This document shows, one piece after another, positions 10,732 to 22,139 of a stretch of DNA of 38,516 bases. How positions within the stretch are numbered: position 1 is the first letter of the stretch; every line of letters starts with the position of its first letter. The DNA comes from Pleurotus djamor. Taxonomy: Eukaryota; Basidiomycota; Agaricomycetes; Agaricales; Pleurotaceae. The notes under the pieces were generated by a model. The model had not been told where the DNA came from and searched no databases. It saw only the letters and a list, made by a program, of their open reading frames with translations. The DNA is taken from the NCBI GenBank assembly GCA_029747585.1, contig JAPEVF010000430.1, positions 1-38,516 on the forward strand. The letters run 5' to 3'. The translations under genes were made by a program, and so were the position numbers.

Positions 10732-12321
10732 TTAGTTGACCTGGATAGGCCCATCGGGAACAACATCAAATGGACCGGCAACGCGTTCCAATTTCGACTG
10801 GATGAGATACCGCATCAAGAGAAGGACGGGGCTGTAGAACGTCCAGGTCGTCCAGAGGAAAGTCCTGCCATGCTTAGCACCAATCTTGTCGTAATCAGCT
10901 GGGATAAAAGATAACAAAATTAGCCTCGCAACATACGAAGAGAAGAAAGTGATATACTCACCGACCAGCGCCGTTCTCAGGTCCAACCAAACCTTCGTAA
11001 CGTCCGTCAGAATGGCATCCACTTCCCATCGAACAGCCTGTTAATCGAAAAGCAATCAGAAACCACGCGACCAAATGGGGCGAAGAGTATACACTAACCT
11101 CCATCATGTGGTCAGGTTCATTGACAGTCCAAACCATCAGCTGCTTCCCAGCCGCCTTGCACTCTTTCCTAAACCTGGAAAAATTTAAGGTTAAAAGTCT
11201 AATATATGGCCGAAGCGAGTACGCAAAATAAAACACATACTTCTGACCATCCGCCGAGGTAAGTGCAGCAAACGCCATCGAGAAAGCATCGCAGTCCTGC
11301 CAGAAATACTTTCTCGCGACAGTAGTATCCGCCCCGATGTACGAGCGACGGCAGTAAGGTAAATGTTTCTTAGCGGCGGGAAGGAAACGCGGGTGCCAGA
11401 GACCCAGCAATATCCTGGGCGCGAGCACGGTCTCCCAATTCGCATGCGACGAGATGACTTTATGCATCAGCGAGAACAACCGGTCCGGGTCGTTCTGAGG
11501 CTTGACGTCAACATTGAACTTGACATGCATGTTCTCGGGCTAAATAAGGATCGCATGCGAGACACGACACGAAGATAGAGGTTCGGTCATGGAGAAGGGT
11601 AGATAGGATGGGAGAATCGAGTATGACTGGTCAGCGTACGGGACCTTTAGGGAGTGCGGACTTACCCGCATGAGAAGCGACACGGTCTCAGCGAAAGTGG
11701 GTATCGACTGCTTGGGTTCCTTGATGGTCCGAACGTTCTCCATACCATCCTCACCATACCAGTTCTGATCCTTGATATGACCTGCGCGACACCCGGCGCA
11801 TCAGTATCATGCGTGATATCCATTTGTTCGTGAAATTTTCTTTGCGTACCTTTAGAGTCGGTCGTACGGGACAAATCTACAAAACAATATTCACATGAGG
11901 TCGGTGAAGAGGGAGAGGGAGGCAGAGGCAAGAAAAATGACGAACCTGGGTCATGGAACATAATAACAATGTCGTCCTTGGAAACGTGAACGTCTGGGAC
12001 GGGAGTTACGATCCAAAACAACTAGGCAGAGTGTTGTCTATGTGGAATGAATTACCACTCTCAATGCCTTCGGCACCATCGCGCATAGCGGCTTCAAAGC
12101 TTGCAAGGGTGTTCTCCGGGAAGCGAGCCGAAGCCTACGTGAGGATGTTTACCGTGTGAAAAGGTCCAGATAGGTGGGTAGAACGTACACCGCGATGACC
12201 CCAGCAGTCTGAACGACGTTGTTGAGAAATCCGAAATGTTATACCAAAGAACGAGGAAGAGCATACCGGGCAATGTTCGCTGAGAACCAGTCGAGGAATT
12301 TGAATGAATGGAAGCGGTCAT
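10732..12321 (-). CDS. Glycerophosphodiester phosphodiesterase, PGC1-like
   Basis: GDPD-family enzyme that hydrolyses a glycerophosphodiester; the architecture resembles yeast Pgc1, which cleaves phosphatidylglycerol. Ten exons: 12321-12267, 12208-12189, 12134-12056, 11993-11946, 11876-11850, 11781-11666, 11539-11241, 11174-11099, 11037-10962 and 10898-10732 (320 residues, close to Pgc1's length). Catalytic residues are visible: HRG at 23-25 followed by FPENT, E50 and D52 in IESDVHVS, and H65 in MFHDP. Downstream come RTTDSKG, IPTFAETVSLLM, VKFNVDVK, LMVWTVNEPDHMME and RWEVDAILTD, all family hallmarks. The C-terminus holds a hydrophobic segment (TFLWTTWTFYSPVLLLM), again like membrane-anchored Pgc1. 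The start at 12321 is chosen because a TATA box lies 85-91 bp upstream. The neighbouring gene on the same strand is a lipid acyltransferase. Confidence 0.92.
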
Positions 12322-12405
12322 GGTATGGACGAGGACGAGAGAGGTCGTGAGTGAGGGAGAGACACGAGGGTGGCTGAGAGAGTAATGAAGCAGTTGGGAG
12401 AATGG

Positions 12406-12412
12406 TTTTATA
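12406..12412 (-). promoter_or_regulatory. TATA box of the phosphodiesterase gene
   Basis: TATAAAA on the minus strand, about 85-91 bp before the chosen start codon at 12321, followed by a CT-rich leader. It lies inside a longer upstream open frame and so argues against the earlier in-frame ATG-like start at 12435. Confidence 0.6.
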
Positions 12413-12983
12413 CGACCCCAAGTGCGTGTTGACATAAACCGTAAACCGTAATTTTCCTTTTTTCACCCTCCCCCTTTTCTTTTCTTCCTTCCCTAAATGA
12501 GAATTCCTACTGCCCTCGGGGTTCGCTATCGTGCTGCAAGAGTGGAATGCCAGGATGCCAGAGGGCCAGGTAATCAGCCTTCTTTCCTCCCGGAAAAAAA
12601 GGAATGCAAGTCAGGGTGAAACGTTTGCAAGATATGTGTCCTGATTAGTCCACTGAGATGAGCACGGTTGTGGCGATGGCGTAGCTCTTTGCCAATTCAG
12701 AGTTCTCGGGTTGCTTGCTCATCGCGTGGATATTGTGTCCGTGCGGGAGTTGCTGGTATCGCGGAGAGATGGATCAAACGTGTGCGGCCACTTCGTAGAC
12801 ATCCTAAATATACCGGTGGTCGAATGAGCAGGCGCACATGTCCATGGGCGTTCATTACCGTCAAAATCCAAAAACCTTATAAACGATCTACTTGCAGCAA
12901 TGCTTAGAAAGGCTATTATCGATTAGATGGAATGTAAGACCATGGTCCCAGATACAGAAATTTAGTGCTGAAGATGAAGATCA
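12413..12983. other. Intergenic, acyltransferase 3' side
   Basis: Separates the 3' end of the acyltransferase gene from the phosphodiesterase promoter. Short plus-strand frames here have no recognisable content. No gene is supported. Confidence 0.4.
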
Positions 12984-14372
12984 TCAGAGTGGTCGCCCAA
13001 CAAGCACCATACCCTCGTCCTCCTCCGTCTCCGTTCCAGTCTCACTGGGTTCGTACGTCCGCTTCGAAGGCGAAGCGGCACCAATATCCGAAGCAGAGCC
13101 CGGGTTCGTACTCAATGAATCCCCAGATGCCCCACTTTCCCCAGCTCGCGGCGGTTCATTCACGTCCGGAGCATCCCCAAGACCCAATGTAGCCGTTTTC
13201 AATTCGCTAGATGCGTCTACAGCAGGTTCCTTGACACCAGATGACCCCGCTTGAACGGTTGCTCGCTCGGAACCTGAAGCAGAAGCAGCAGGGGTCTTGA
13301 CGGAGATTTCACGTAAAGCCTTCATCATCTGCTCTCTCACGTTTTGTGCCAGTTCTCCGACATCGCTTGCACTCAGGCCCGCCGTAGGTATTGGGGGAAG
13401 AACTGTCAAGGGGGCGTTCAATTAGTGAATCACGGTATTCAAACGGAATGAAAAGCACGATTTCCCGGAGCTAATACAGGTCGTGTGCACAGAAAGAAGA
13501 AGGAAAGGAAACATTTGACTTTGCTCAAGTGGGATATTAAACACCGAAGGGCAGGGAGTGTGAAAAAAAGAAAAGAGAGGTGTGAATCTCGAACGAAGGT
13601 ACTCACTTCGGATCTTTAGCTTTCCACCCTCGAAGCAACCTTTGTGGTATAGCCGCCAATAATTCTCAAACACGACAGGAACGATGGGAAGACCCGATTG
13701 AACAGCTAGGTGGAAGCCACCCTTCTTGAATGGGAGGAGGTCGGGAGTTTCGGATAGATGACGCGTTCCTTCAGGGAAGAGCCAGAGGGAAAGCTTTTCT
13801 TGCTTCATTTGTTCGCCAGCAGCTTCGAGAGAACGAATTGCGCGGGCATTATTTCCGCGGTCTAGCCAGACTGCACCACTCATGGTCATCCAAGGTCCGA
13901 GAGGCGTGAAACGGAGCTCTTGTTTTGCCACCATGACAGCGCGTTTGGGGAACATCCTATGAAGCGAGACTGTATTAGTATTGCTTTTTCGGAGGTGGAG
14001 GAAACATTGTCCTACTCACCTGCCTAGTAGGAGAATGTCCACAACGCTCTGATGATTACCCAGCATCACGGCAGGTTTGGTTTGTAGATGTTCCTCTCCC
14101 TCCACCTCCACCTCTATGTCCACCAGCCGACCAGCGGTCATATGGAAGATACGCGCAACCACCCAGTTGACATCGTACTTCTGTCCAGCCAGGGACATGC
14201 CGGCAGCAATGAACAGTGAACAACTGGCTACGACCGTCATTGCACTAAAGTAGAGGACGATGCGCGCATAGTATCGGGTAGTTGGCGACGTTGAGGTGAC
14301 CAGTGAGCGGCCGAGAATGAAGGGGACCGAGAGGTAGGCCAAAGGCTTCACTAAGAAACCGAAGAGACCCAT
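12984..14372 (-). CDS. 1-acyl-sn-glycerol-3-phosphate acyltransferase
   Basis: PlsC/SLC1-family enzyme converting lysophosphatidic acid to phosphatidic acid in the ER. Exons are 14372-14020, 13956-13607 and 13402-12984 (373 residues). An N-terminal hydrophobic region (about 9-22 and 38-62) precedes the four acyltransferase motifs: NHQSVVD at 106-112 (the catalytic HX4D), WLDRGN near 148-153, FPEGTR at 178-183, and GLPIVPVVF near 206-214. The core ends with KIRILPPIPTAGL, which is continuous across intron 2 in the pattern expected for SLC1 homologues. The last ~100 residues are acidic, Ser/Ala-rich and probably disordered, an extension beyond yeast Slc1. Intron 2 (13403-13606, 204 bp) is unusually long for this window. 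The gene lies upstream of the phosphodiesterase gene on the same strand. Confidence 0.93.
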
Positions 14373-14860
14373 AATGAATGTCGTGGATGAAGTCAGACAA
14401 GCAATCTCCCCAACGGGTTGCGTTTGTAGTTGGGGTTGAAGCTTGTTGGGGGGAGGGGCGGTCGTCGTCGGCGTGGAAGGTTGTAGCGTTGAAGAGAAGA
14501 CGAAGAAAAAAGGTCGTTAGAGGTTATAATATTCGGTCGAGCAACGTGATTCGGGAAGTCGATGTGTTGAGCGTCAAGAGAAGAACAAGGTGAAATTCAG
14601 ATAATCCGCTGCGTCGCTATCGAGTTGTTGGTGGACAACGTGGGCAACGAGCAGCAAGGTCCTGGGTATAGGGTACACAGCGATAATAATCCCCCTTGCT
14701 TGCTTTGAGCGTTATCGATGTGTTTCGTCGCTGCGGGGAGATTGCAGCACTAAACAAGAAGTCCCAGTCCACCAGCCCGGCAACCACAACACGCGTACTC
14801 TGGGCTTATCCGGGGTTTACCCGGGCATCCGGGCTCTCACTCCGCCATGTCGCAGCAACG
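14373..14860. other. Divergent intergenic region
   Basis: Lies between the acyltransferase start (minus) and the next plus-strand gene. An in-frame upstream start for the latter exists at 14696, so up to 165 bp of this region could be coding; I prefer the start at 14861. No clear TATA box. Confidence 0.4.
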
Positions 14861-16159
14861 ATGAGCAATCCACGCCCACCATCGTCAGCGACAACGTCAG
14901 CACGCTCTCGTCAACGACCTGACCTTACTCGCGCTACTGCGTCCACTACTTCGCGTGCAACCACCACTACTTCTCGATCGGCCAACACCCAAGCATCTAA
15001 GCCAACTACCTCTAGGCTTATCAATGGCAAGGCCGCCTCGGGGACGTCGTCCAGGGAGATATCAAAGAAATCGCCGAGTAATGCAAGCTGGACAAATGGC
15101 TCTTCCCAAAATGCCTTGAAACGCAGTCGTGATGCTACTGCGAGTGCTAGCTCTCCTTCTCCTCGGCAACGGATCACAGAGTCGTCGTCGGTAAGCTCGT
15201 CAATATATTCATCGCCTAGCATGATCTTATCAATGTACTAGTCAAAAACGTCTCTGAGAACCAGCAAATCAGAAGGCAAAGCAGCGGAATCTTCAAACAA
15301 ACCTGCCCCTGCGGCCTCTTCCTCGAATACACTCAATTCGCTCCAACTCGCCGCCCAAATCTATCCATGGACATACATGACTGCTTCCTTAGAAGCAGCT
15401 ATGTCAAAGGCTGAGATAACCGCGCAGGTCCGGTACCCTCGGTTGGCTATATGCGCATGCGCCTTGTCATAATCATAACTCGCTTTGGTGCATATAGGAA
15501 TCGTTCGCAGCGAAGGAGAAGGAACTCGATGAGCAGGAAGCTGGGATAGCCGATCTTCGTATCAGGTATGAGATTGAGTGTGTTTTGGCTTTGTATGATG
15601 AGTTGGGGAAGCGGGAGGTGTGTTTGAAGGTCTTTTGTGTACGTCAGTATCGCTGATGTTCCTTGTGCAGCTGGTAGACGCGTTATCTCCGCTGCTTGAC
15701 GCGTTCAATGGTAACGGTCTCAAGGCTACTCGATTATCGGACGAGGCACTTCGGTTGGCGTCTCTAGACGTGACGCAGGTGAACTTCATGTCGCCAGTCC
15801 TACCATACAACACAATCTTAGAATCACTAGGTATGTCTATGTAGTGCCACTCATCCGCTAATGACCTAACTTTTCTTCACGTAGATGATGCTCTCAAACA
15901 AACGGACTACCTCTCATCTTCATTCACCACCCTCATACAGACGTACGATCTACCTGAATCATCGCAATGCCCTGCCGAGGATAGTCAAAATTCTTACGAC
16001 CCTCGCCCTCGTCTATCCGCTGCCTTTTCAGCACTTCTGTCCGTGCTTCAAGCGCGTCACGCCAACTTGACGCTATCTCGAGAAGTTGTTCTGGTCCTCA
16101 AAGATAACGTCGAGGCCCATCTGAGAGCTGAATCTCTGCGTTTGGCATCGAAGAAGTGA
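14861..16159 (+). CDS. Unknown protein with Ser/Thr-rich N-terminus and helical C-terminus
   Basis: Not recognised. Exons are 14861-15190, 15242-15427, 15498-15617, 15671-15830 and 15885-16159 (356 residues), with introns of 51-70 bp and clean GT..AG ends. The first ~135 residues are Ser/Thr/Arg/Ala-rich and disordered (MSNPRPPSSATTSARSRQRP...). From about 150 on the sequence is helical and possibly coiled-coil: YPWTYMTASLEAAMSKAE, then ESFAAKEKELDEQEAG, ALYDELGKRE, VNFMSPVLPYNTILESLDD, and a final helix ending LRLASKK. That layout (disordered head, alternating amphipathic helices) is seen in small structural subunits, but I cannot name one. Its 3' end converges on gene A of the Cys-rich family. 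Confidence 0.7.
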
Positions 16160-16519
16160 CATGCAAAGTTATTCCGACAGAATCAATACACACCTCGTAC
16201 TCTGTCAATAGATAACGGTGTCATCAAACGGGCGATACTCGAGGACAAGGTTGACATCGCTCGCTGCCGCCCATTGTCGCTCTCAACCCAAGTCCTCGTT
16301 ACCTCCGCCTTCAAACACAAGCCCGAAGTGCTGACCGCCGATGAACAGTACAGTTATATGTAGGTATAGAAGAGTAGTCCATGAAAGGTATTTACATCAC
16401 AAGTACTTAGGATATCATAATGGGACGAAAGCAAGAACAACAAATTCCAGTAACTGACAAGAATACGAATCGCAAGTGCAAGTCCAGGAGGCTTCCGCGG
16501 CGCCATACATCTATACATG
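16160..16519. other. Convergent intergenic region
   Basis: 3' regions of the 14861-16159 gene and Cys-rich gene A. No coding or structural signal is seen. Confidence 0.4.
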
Positions 16520-18297
16520 CTATATCATAGCAAGTCCCAGACCAAAGACCAACGCTGCTGCTATGGGAGGCAAAACTTTCCCAGTGGCTGATCCTCGTAT
16601 TGTCGATGCACTGTTACCGAAGATTGTCGTCTGAGCATTCGGAGGGCTCGTTCCACTCGCTGCGCCAGTCCCATCCGTAACGAACCTAAATCACAAACCA
16701 AATCAGTTTAGATGTCTCTTTCACGTCCGCCAACACTGAACCCATCATCTCATCAACTGATCAATGAATGGTACTCACAATATCTCATTCAACGCAAACG
16801 ACCAAGACTCCAAGAACACATCGAACACCGCTACACGGATCGTCGTGTCGAGGGAGGTGGATAAGCTATCTCGCATGAAACTGAGGGTACAGTTGCTCGG
16901 TTGAACCGTACTTCGAGCTGAACCGAATTCGGTGGTGATGCCGTTGACGGAGACGTTGAACCAGGCGTTGAATGTGGAGAGGCTTAGGTAGACTTCGGAA
17001 CCTGGAAGACGCGACACCGAAGCCCGAGTAAGCATAAAGTAGACTCCACTGAGGAAACGATGTTTGGGGTATTGAAAGAAAAGGAATGGTCACTAACCGC
17101 GGAAAGAAAATGTAAACGCAGAAGAGCCAGTCGATATTGCCATCGAACGCGCTGAGGAGTTACATGCTGATGTGGTGGCTTGCCAGCCGCTGAGATAACG
17201 AATTCGATCGTCGTCTGGGGCGACTTGGATGACGCGAGACCCTGATGGAGGGGTGGGACGGGGGATGACTGCTGTGGATGTGAAGAAGGAAGTAGAGGTG
17301 GAGGTGGAGGTGGAGGTGCCAGTGGATGTGGTGGTACGCGTGGAGGTTGAGGTTGAGGTAGTCGTACGCGTCGTGGTTTCCCCACCGCCACCACCGCCAC
17401 CTCCTCCACCGCCGCCGCCGCCTCCTCCAGAGCTAGTCCGACATCTACCCCGACCAGCACTATCACGGTAACAAGCGACACCAGTGGCTGAATTCATCAA
17501 AGTCAGCGTGCGTACAAAAAGTACGAATGGTTGAAAGGAACTCACGGCAACAAAAGTCTTCTCCGGCGCAGCGTGAATATCCAGAACTGGAGCATTGCGA
17601 AGACACTCCGCTGCATATTCTGCCGTTGGGACAGCAGCCTCGTCGACCATTCGAGACGGAGCAGTAGTATCTGTAAGAGAAAAAGGTACAAGGGTTAAAC
17701 ACGTCGTCATGGGGGTGAAGATGGAAGAACGAACCCAGAACCACAACATCCTCCACCTACGAAACGATTTGGTTGGGTAAGATAATTGAGAGAAACAATG
17801 ATAAGATAGACACCGTACCTCGGCAGCAATTCGCTCCCCTCGGACAGCAAGAATTCCCTTCGCAACCTGTTTCCGTGGTTCTACAACATCCACGGGCGTA
17901 GCACCAATACCCAGACCTACAACACCCTGAAATATTCGGTCAGAACGCGTCGCCGCCGCTAAAATAAGACAGCCTTACCTGAGCCAGAGCAACATCTACC
18001 TCCCAACGGACAACACCTTCCGCCTGGGTTAGTACATGACCCATACCCAGACGGACACGACTGACGCGCGAGCAGCGCAGCGAGGGGGTTATCACTTCGA
18101 CGCGTCATTTCGTCCGTATCATCGTGTGGGCCGACCGAATTCATGATGAGAGGCTCCAGTTCGCCTTCCAAGGGATTTGTCGCGGTGAGCACTAGGTATT
18201 CGACAGGCGTATAAACCTCAATCTCTGCACCATCGCCATCTTGAGCCAATTCAGCCGCGAGTGCGCAAGCTGAGAAGAACAAAGCCCAAAGTCTCAT
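16520..18297 (-). CDS. Secreted Cys-rich GPI-anchored protein, paralogue A
   Basis: Seven exons: 18297-17979, 17926-17819, 17756-17735, 17670-17546, 17487-17098, 17001-16779 and 16685-16520 (450 residues). Order of parts: signal peptide (MRLWALFFSACALAAELA), a pro-like segment ending RRSDNPLAALLARQ, then 28 cysteines in three blocks: C-x6-C-x6-CC-x5-CC; CC-x5-C-x4-CC-x6-C-x4-CC-x5-CC; and CC-x5-C-x8-CC-x5-C followed by C, C, CC, C, C. A run of 16 Gly and a Thr/Ser-rich linker lead to a beta-sandwich-like domain (IRYLSGWQATTSAC to PSNCTLSF). A C-terminal hydrophobic tail ending GLGLAMI reads as a GPI signal. The CC spacing recalls granulin hairpin stacks, but I cannot assign a named family. 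The start at 18297 is chosen over 18354 because it places the signal peptide first. Likely location: cell wall or plasma membrane surface. Confidence 0.82.
17381..17428 (-). repeat. Poly-glycine coding run
   Basis: Sixteen consecutive Gly codons with mixed third bases (GGA, GGC, GGT, GGG) inside exon 5 of gene A. The corresponding positions in B and C carry only about five and two to three Gly, so the run has expanded in A or shrunk in the others. Confidence 0.85.
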
Positions 18298-19160
18298 ACT
18301 TCCAGGAATCGAATTCGGAGGTGGATCAGAGGGGGTAAGAAGGGGATATACCACCGCGCAGATGGGAGGGCGGGAGGCCTTGGAACTTGGTTGAGCGGGG
18401 GTTTTATTTTTGAGTCAAAGTTTTAATTTATTCCCCATCCTGGACCTGAAGAAAGGGTCGAACATGTTGTTTTTGCATTGGGCAGGGTCCAGGGACCGCG
18501 AGAGGAGTAAGAGGCGCCTCATCGCCTCCCATCTCGACACCATCTCCTACGTTACCGGACTTGCCAATTATGCTGGCCTGCGTGCCGTTGTGTCGTCAGT
18601 CTTTGGGTTGGCGACCATTGAGTGAAATGTGCCCAGCCGATTGCTGACTCGTTATACAGAGTGATCAAAGCCAGCCCAGCTTGCTTGGTACTCGGAGGAG
18701 ACTCGACCTCGAAGCTTGAACGCAGCCTCTGGAAGCTGCATGTCACAAACTTGAGTTTATAATTTCATCAATGAGAAGATCCACCCACCCATTTGACGGT
18801 CACAAGGACGTGGGAGTGCCAACATCCCTGGCTTGGAAGTCACCATGGCGCAGCGCCCATAGCGGAACCCTTCAAGTTACAGCCCAGAACAAGAAAGAAT
18901 GCATGTGGAGTGAGAAAAGTTTACTGATGGGCCGTGACTCGGCAGCAAGTCGGCAAGCATTCAATTCAATACGTGTGCTTGTGAACGCCAGCCTGAAACC
19001 CTATCGATGAGTTATTGTGATTGAAGTGGGAGATTTGGGAATGCTGGTGTGGTTGATGAGGCGATGGTAACACACAATCTCATATTGGTACACAGTTCGA
19101 AAGGAAAGGTATGTAGTACAAACTTATAAAACCTAATTTTCTGACATAAATTCGAGATTC
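18298..19160. other. Intergenic between Cys-rich genes A and B
   Basis: Holds the promoter of gene A (an AATAAAA-like AT stretch near 18401-18407) and the 3' flank of gene B. The part from about 18740 is duplicated at about 31930-32140, and its core is a dispersed repeat listed separately. Confidence 0.45.
18822..18975 (+). repeat. Dispersed repeat, copy 1 (3' of gene B)
   Basis: About 150 bp sharing ordered blocks with 25744-25860 and 31952-32098: a CATCCCTGGCTTGG-like block, then GTTACAGCCCAGAACAAG, then a TGTGGAGTGAGAAAAGTTT-like block and a TGATGGGCCGTG-like block. Copies 1 and 2 both lie just beyond the stop codons of paralogues B and C and also share a following ATTCAATTC block. Confidence 0.65.
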
Positions 19161-20871
19161 TTACCACCCGAGCATGAGCAGGGAGAAAACGACGACCACG
19201 GACAGATGGGCGAAAACTCTGGTGGCCTTCATGTCAAATTTCGAGAAAGCACCGTCAGGTAATTGGGCACCGAACGTGGGACGGGCAGAACTGGACGTCG
19301 TGGATGTAGGATTATCCTCGCTTGAGCTAGAATCATCGGTGACCACACTAAGGGCGGCTTGAAAGTCAGCCAATTGAGGTATCAAAGTGAGTGATAAAAA
19401 CGTACGAAAGTTGTTCAAGCGCGAAAGACCAATGCTCTTCGCTAGTCACCAAAGACGAACCAAAAAGATTGACTTGGACCAGAGTCGACTGGGTTGTGCT
19501 TAACCCAGTTTGACCGTAACTGAAAGTACAATTACTCGGAATACGAGTGCTCGTACTTGACCCAAATGTCGTTGATTCAGTTCCAACGCGGATGGTGTAG
19601 AAAACGTTGAAGGTAGTAAGACTAAGGTAAATCTCGGAACCTTCAAGCCAATGAACCTTTAGTATATGATGAATGGATGAAATGTAAATTGAACCGACCT
19701 GTGAATTGAAACGTAAATGAGGAAAACGCGGAGACGGCGGTCCTAGATTGAACCTGTCCGTTGCAGATGGATGTGGTGGTTTGCCATTCACCCTGATAGA
19801 CGATCTGCGTGTCCGTCGCTCTATATTGGATTACTGAGGAACCCGATCGTTGAGTTGGTCCGGGGACAACCACCGTAGACGTGATCTGTGTGGCGATGAT
19901 CGTGGACGCTGTACGTGTCGATGTCGTCGAACGGATTGTTGTGGAAGTTGTAGAGGACGTACGTGTCGATGTCGTCGAACGTATTATTGTGGAGGTTGTA
20001 CCGCCGCCGCCGCCACTGGACCGACATCGACCTTGGCCAGCGCTATCACGGAAGCAAGTATCACCAGGGGCTATGTTCATAGACAATTAAGTCCCTTGCG
20101 CTAAAGTAAGTATTCAAAAAGAAGAAACTCACGGCAGCAGAAATTCTCTCCAGGACATCTGACGAACCCAGAACTGGCGCATTCGCCTGAGCCTGAGCGT
20201 CCACTGCATATTTCTCCATCGGGGCAGCAGCCACGGTTGCCTGCGCTGTCGATGGCACAATAATCTCTGTTCAGAACCGTGAGACCGTGAAATTGAAAAA
20301 ACTGTGGTGAGAAACTGGATTGGAGGGTACGAACCCGGCATCACAGCAGCCACCACCTACGAGTATGCCATCACGGAGTGAATAAAGAAATAGAGGAAGT
20401 TTAGATGCCAAACGTACCTCGACAACAACTAGAACTCCTCGGGCAACAACCATCTCCACATTCGAAGTCGGAGGTCAAGCAGCAGCCGTCCGTGACGCAG
20501 AACGAGCCTGGGGGGCAACATGCTACCAACCAGATGTATAAGTATATACAACCCACAATAATAAGGAGAAAGAGATATAACTGACTTCGATCAAGGCAAC
20601 ATCTTCCTCCCAATCGACAACAAATACCCGCAGGTACAGTACATAATCCGTACCCAGAGGGGCACGTCTGACGAACGAGTAATCCTGACAAAGGATTGTC
20701 CGATCGTGTGGTGAGGGCATCGGTGCCGCCGCGGGGACTCGCTGGTCTAATGATCAATGGCTTGAGCTTGGTCGAGGACACAAGCTGTACAGCGGGTGTG
20801 CTATCATCTGCGAGAACGTAGGACGTGAATGCGAAGATAGCCAAAAGAACTGGGACAGAAGAAAGGATCAT
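19161..20871 (-). CDS. Secreted Cys-rich GPI-anchored protein, paralogue B
   Basis: Seven exons with the same phases as genes A and C: 20871-20586, 20522-20418, 20356-20335, 20266-20133, 20070-19699, 19640-19406 and 19347-19161 (446 residues). Signal peptide MILSSVPVLLAIFAFTSYVLA; pro-like segment ending RSDNPLSGLLVRQ; 28 cysteines in the three-block pattern described for A (block 1 CPSGYGLCTVPAGICC...CC); a short Gly run and a Thr/Ser/Ile linker with internally repeated RSTTSTRT units; then a beta-sandwich-like domain (IVYQGEWQTTTSIC ... PSNCTFSY ... WSFALEQL) and a GPI-type tail ending SLLMLGW. Two donors are non-standard (GTCAGT in intron 1, GTCGGT in intron 5), chosen because they reproduce the splice phase seen in C and A. 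By eye, 52 of the first 68 residues match C. Confidence 0.84.
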
Positions 20872-21593
20872 TGCTTGAGTGATAGCTTGAGGGATGCACA
20901 GGGAAGTAAGAACCACCAGTTTTTAAAAGATGGGTTCGAACCACAGATACGACGCCTGACTGACATCGCCTCAAACTGAACAAGAGCAATCAGTACATCA
21001 CATCCACCACCATACCACTGGACACTGATACCTCCCATTGGTAGTCAGGGTGTGACTCGACGAGATGCGTTAGTGGGAGCGAATAAGTTTAGACCATTCC
21101 GAAGGCAGTAGGAAGGATACTATCAAGTGTCTGCGCCTGTCTGTCATAATCATCAAAGCTTCAGAGGTGATGAACCGGAATTTGAGAAAAGAAACGTTGT
21201 CATCCCCAAAGTGATCTACCACCACGATGCTTGATTGAGGTCGACCAAGTGTTTGGTACACGCCAATGAATGATATCGTTGATGACACACAACGTTGCTC
21301 TCATTGGGATATGTTTCCGCTCACAACGGAGGAGTGCGTCCCACATCGAGAGACAACGGTAAGCTTGACGGCGGAGGGAAGGCCTACCACATGGACAAGA
21401 TAGCCACCTCGAATTGAAGACCTAGTGCCGCTTTGGTGGAACACGGGTGCAAAAATCAATCAGCACGTAAACCCCAACCTAGTGAACAAAACAAATGCCG
21501 ACTTCTCTTCACGTACTTCTCTGTCGCCACATCCTGCTCTATGGCAGATGGTTACCCGTGATTTATGTAAGCGCTTGCACCTGGGAGTGTTGT

Positions 21594-21911
21594 TCACATG
21601 TTCATCATACTCAATCGCGAAGTATCATAGAAAACCCCAGTTGGAACTTCAGACGACATTTCAAGAGGAATCCAAGTTCCGTCGCCAAGCCCAATTCCCT
21701 TCGGCATGACCTCAAGGCAAATTCGAGGTGTTGGGCGCATCAGATCTACCCCACGAAGACGCACAGCTTCGCTCAGTGGATCATCATNGTTGGGCACGGG
21801 AGCATGAGGACCAGCACGATGAAATAGGGAGATAGCGAGGCGGTGCGAGAGCGCAACCGAGTGAATGATGAGCTCATCAGTTGATGATGAAAAGAACCTA
21901 TAAGGATACAC
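21594..21911 (-). pseudogene. Possible coding relic shared with 34830-35130
   Basis: A minus-strand frame reads LRGVDLMRPTPRICLEVMPKG and continues to MSMMNM-like residues before a stop. The copy upstream of gene C reads VRGVDLMRPYPRTCLDI and then loses frame by a single inserted base. Shared codons followed by frame loss in one copy suggest decay of a once-coding segment. Conserved non-coding DNA is the alternative. No function can be given. Confidence 0.3.
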
Positions 21912-22139
21912 AAAAATAGGGAGAAACCTGTGATATCGCGAAGAACGTCACTTGAAAACAAGTGAGAAGTGGGGCTAAGGTGTTCTTACTGACAATATAC
22001 GGGTCCGCGCGACGGTCAGAAGTACAGGTAGCAACACCTTCACCAGTTGTCGCCAATATCCAGAGCCGCGTCACCTTCGTCAACCATGTCCACGATGCGG
22101 ACCTCAGGAAATCATGGATACATTAAAATGCAGCTTGAT

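Larger units (their letters stand above)
18740..21870. repeat. Segmental duplication block 1 (gene B plus flanks)
   Basis: Contains gene B with about 0.4 kb of 3' flank and about 1.0 kb of 5' flank that match block 2 (31930-35130) in the same order and orientation. Coding parts match strongly. Flanks match as islands separated by indels. The edges are approximate. Confidence 0.7.

Noticed and set aside
17229..17471. Val/Glu- and Pro-rich plus-strand frame
   Set aside because: Reverse reading of the Gly and Thr/Ser repeats of gene A; low-complexity artefact.
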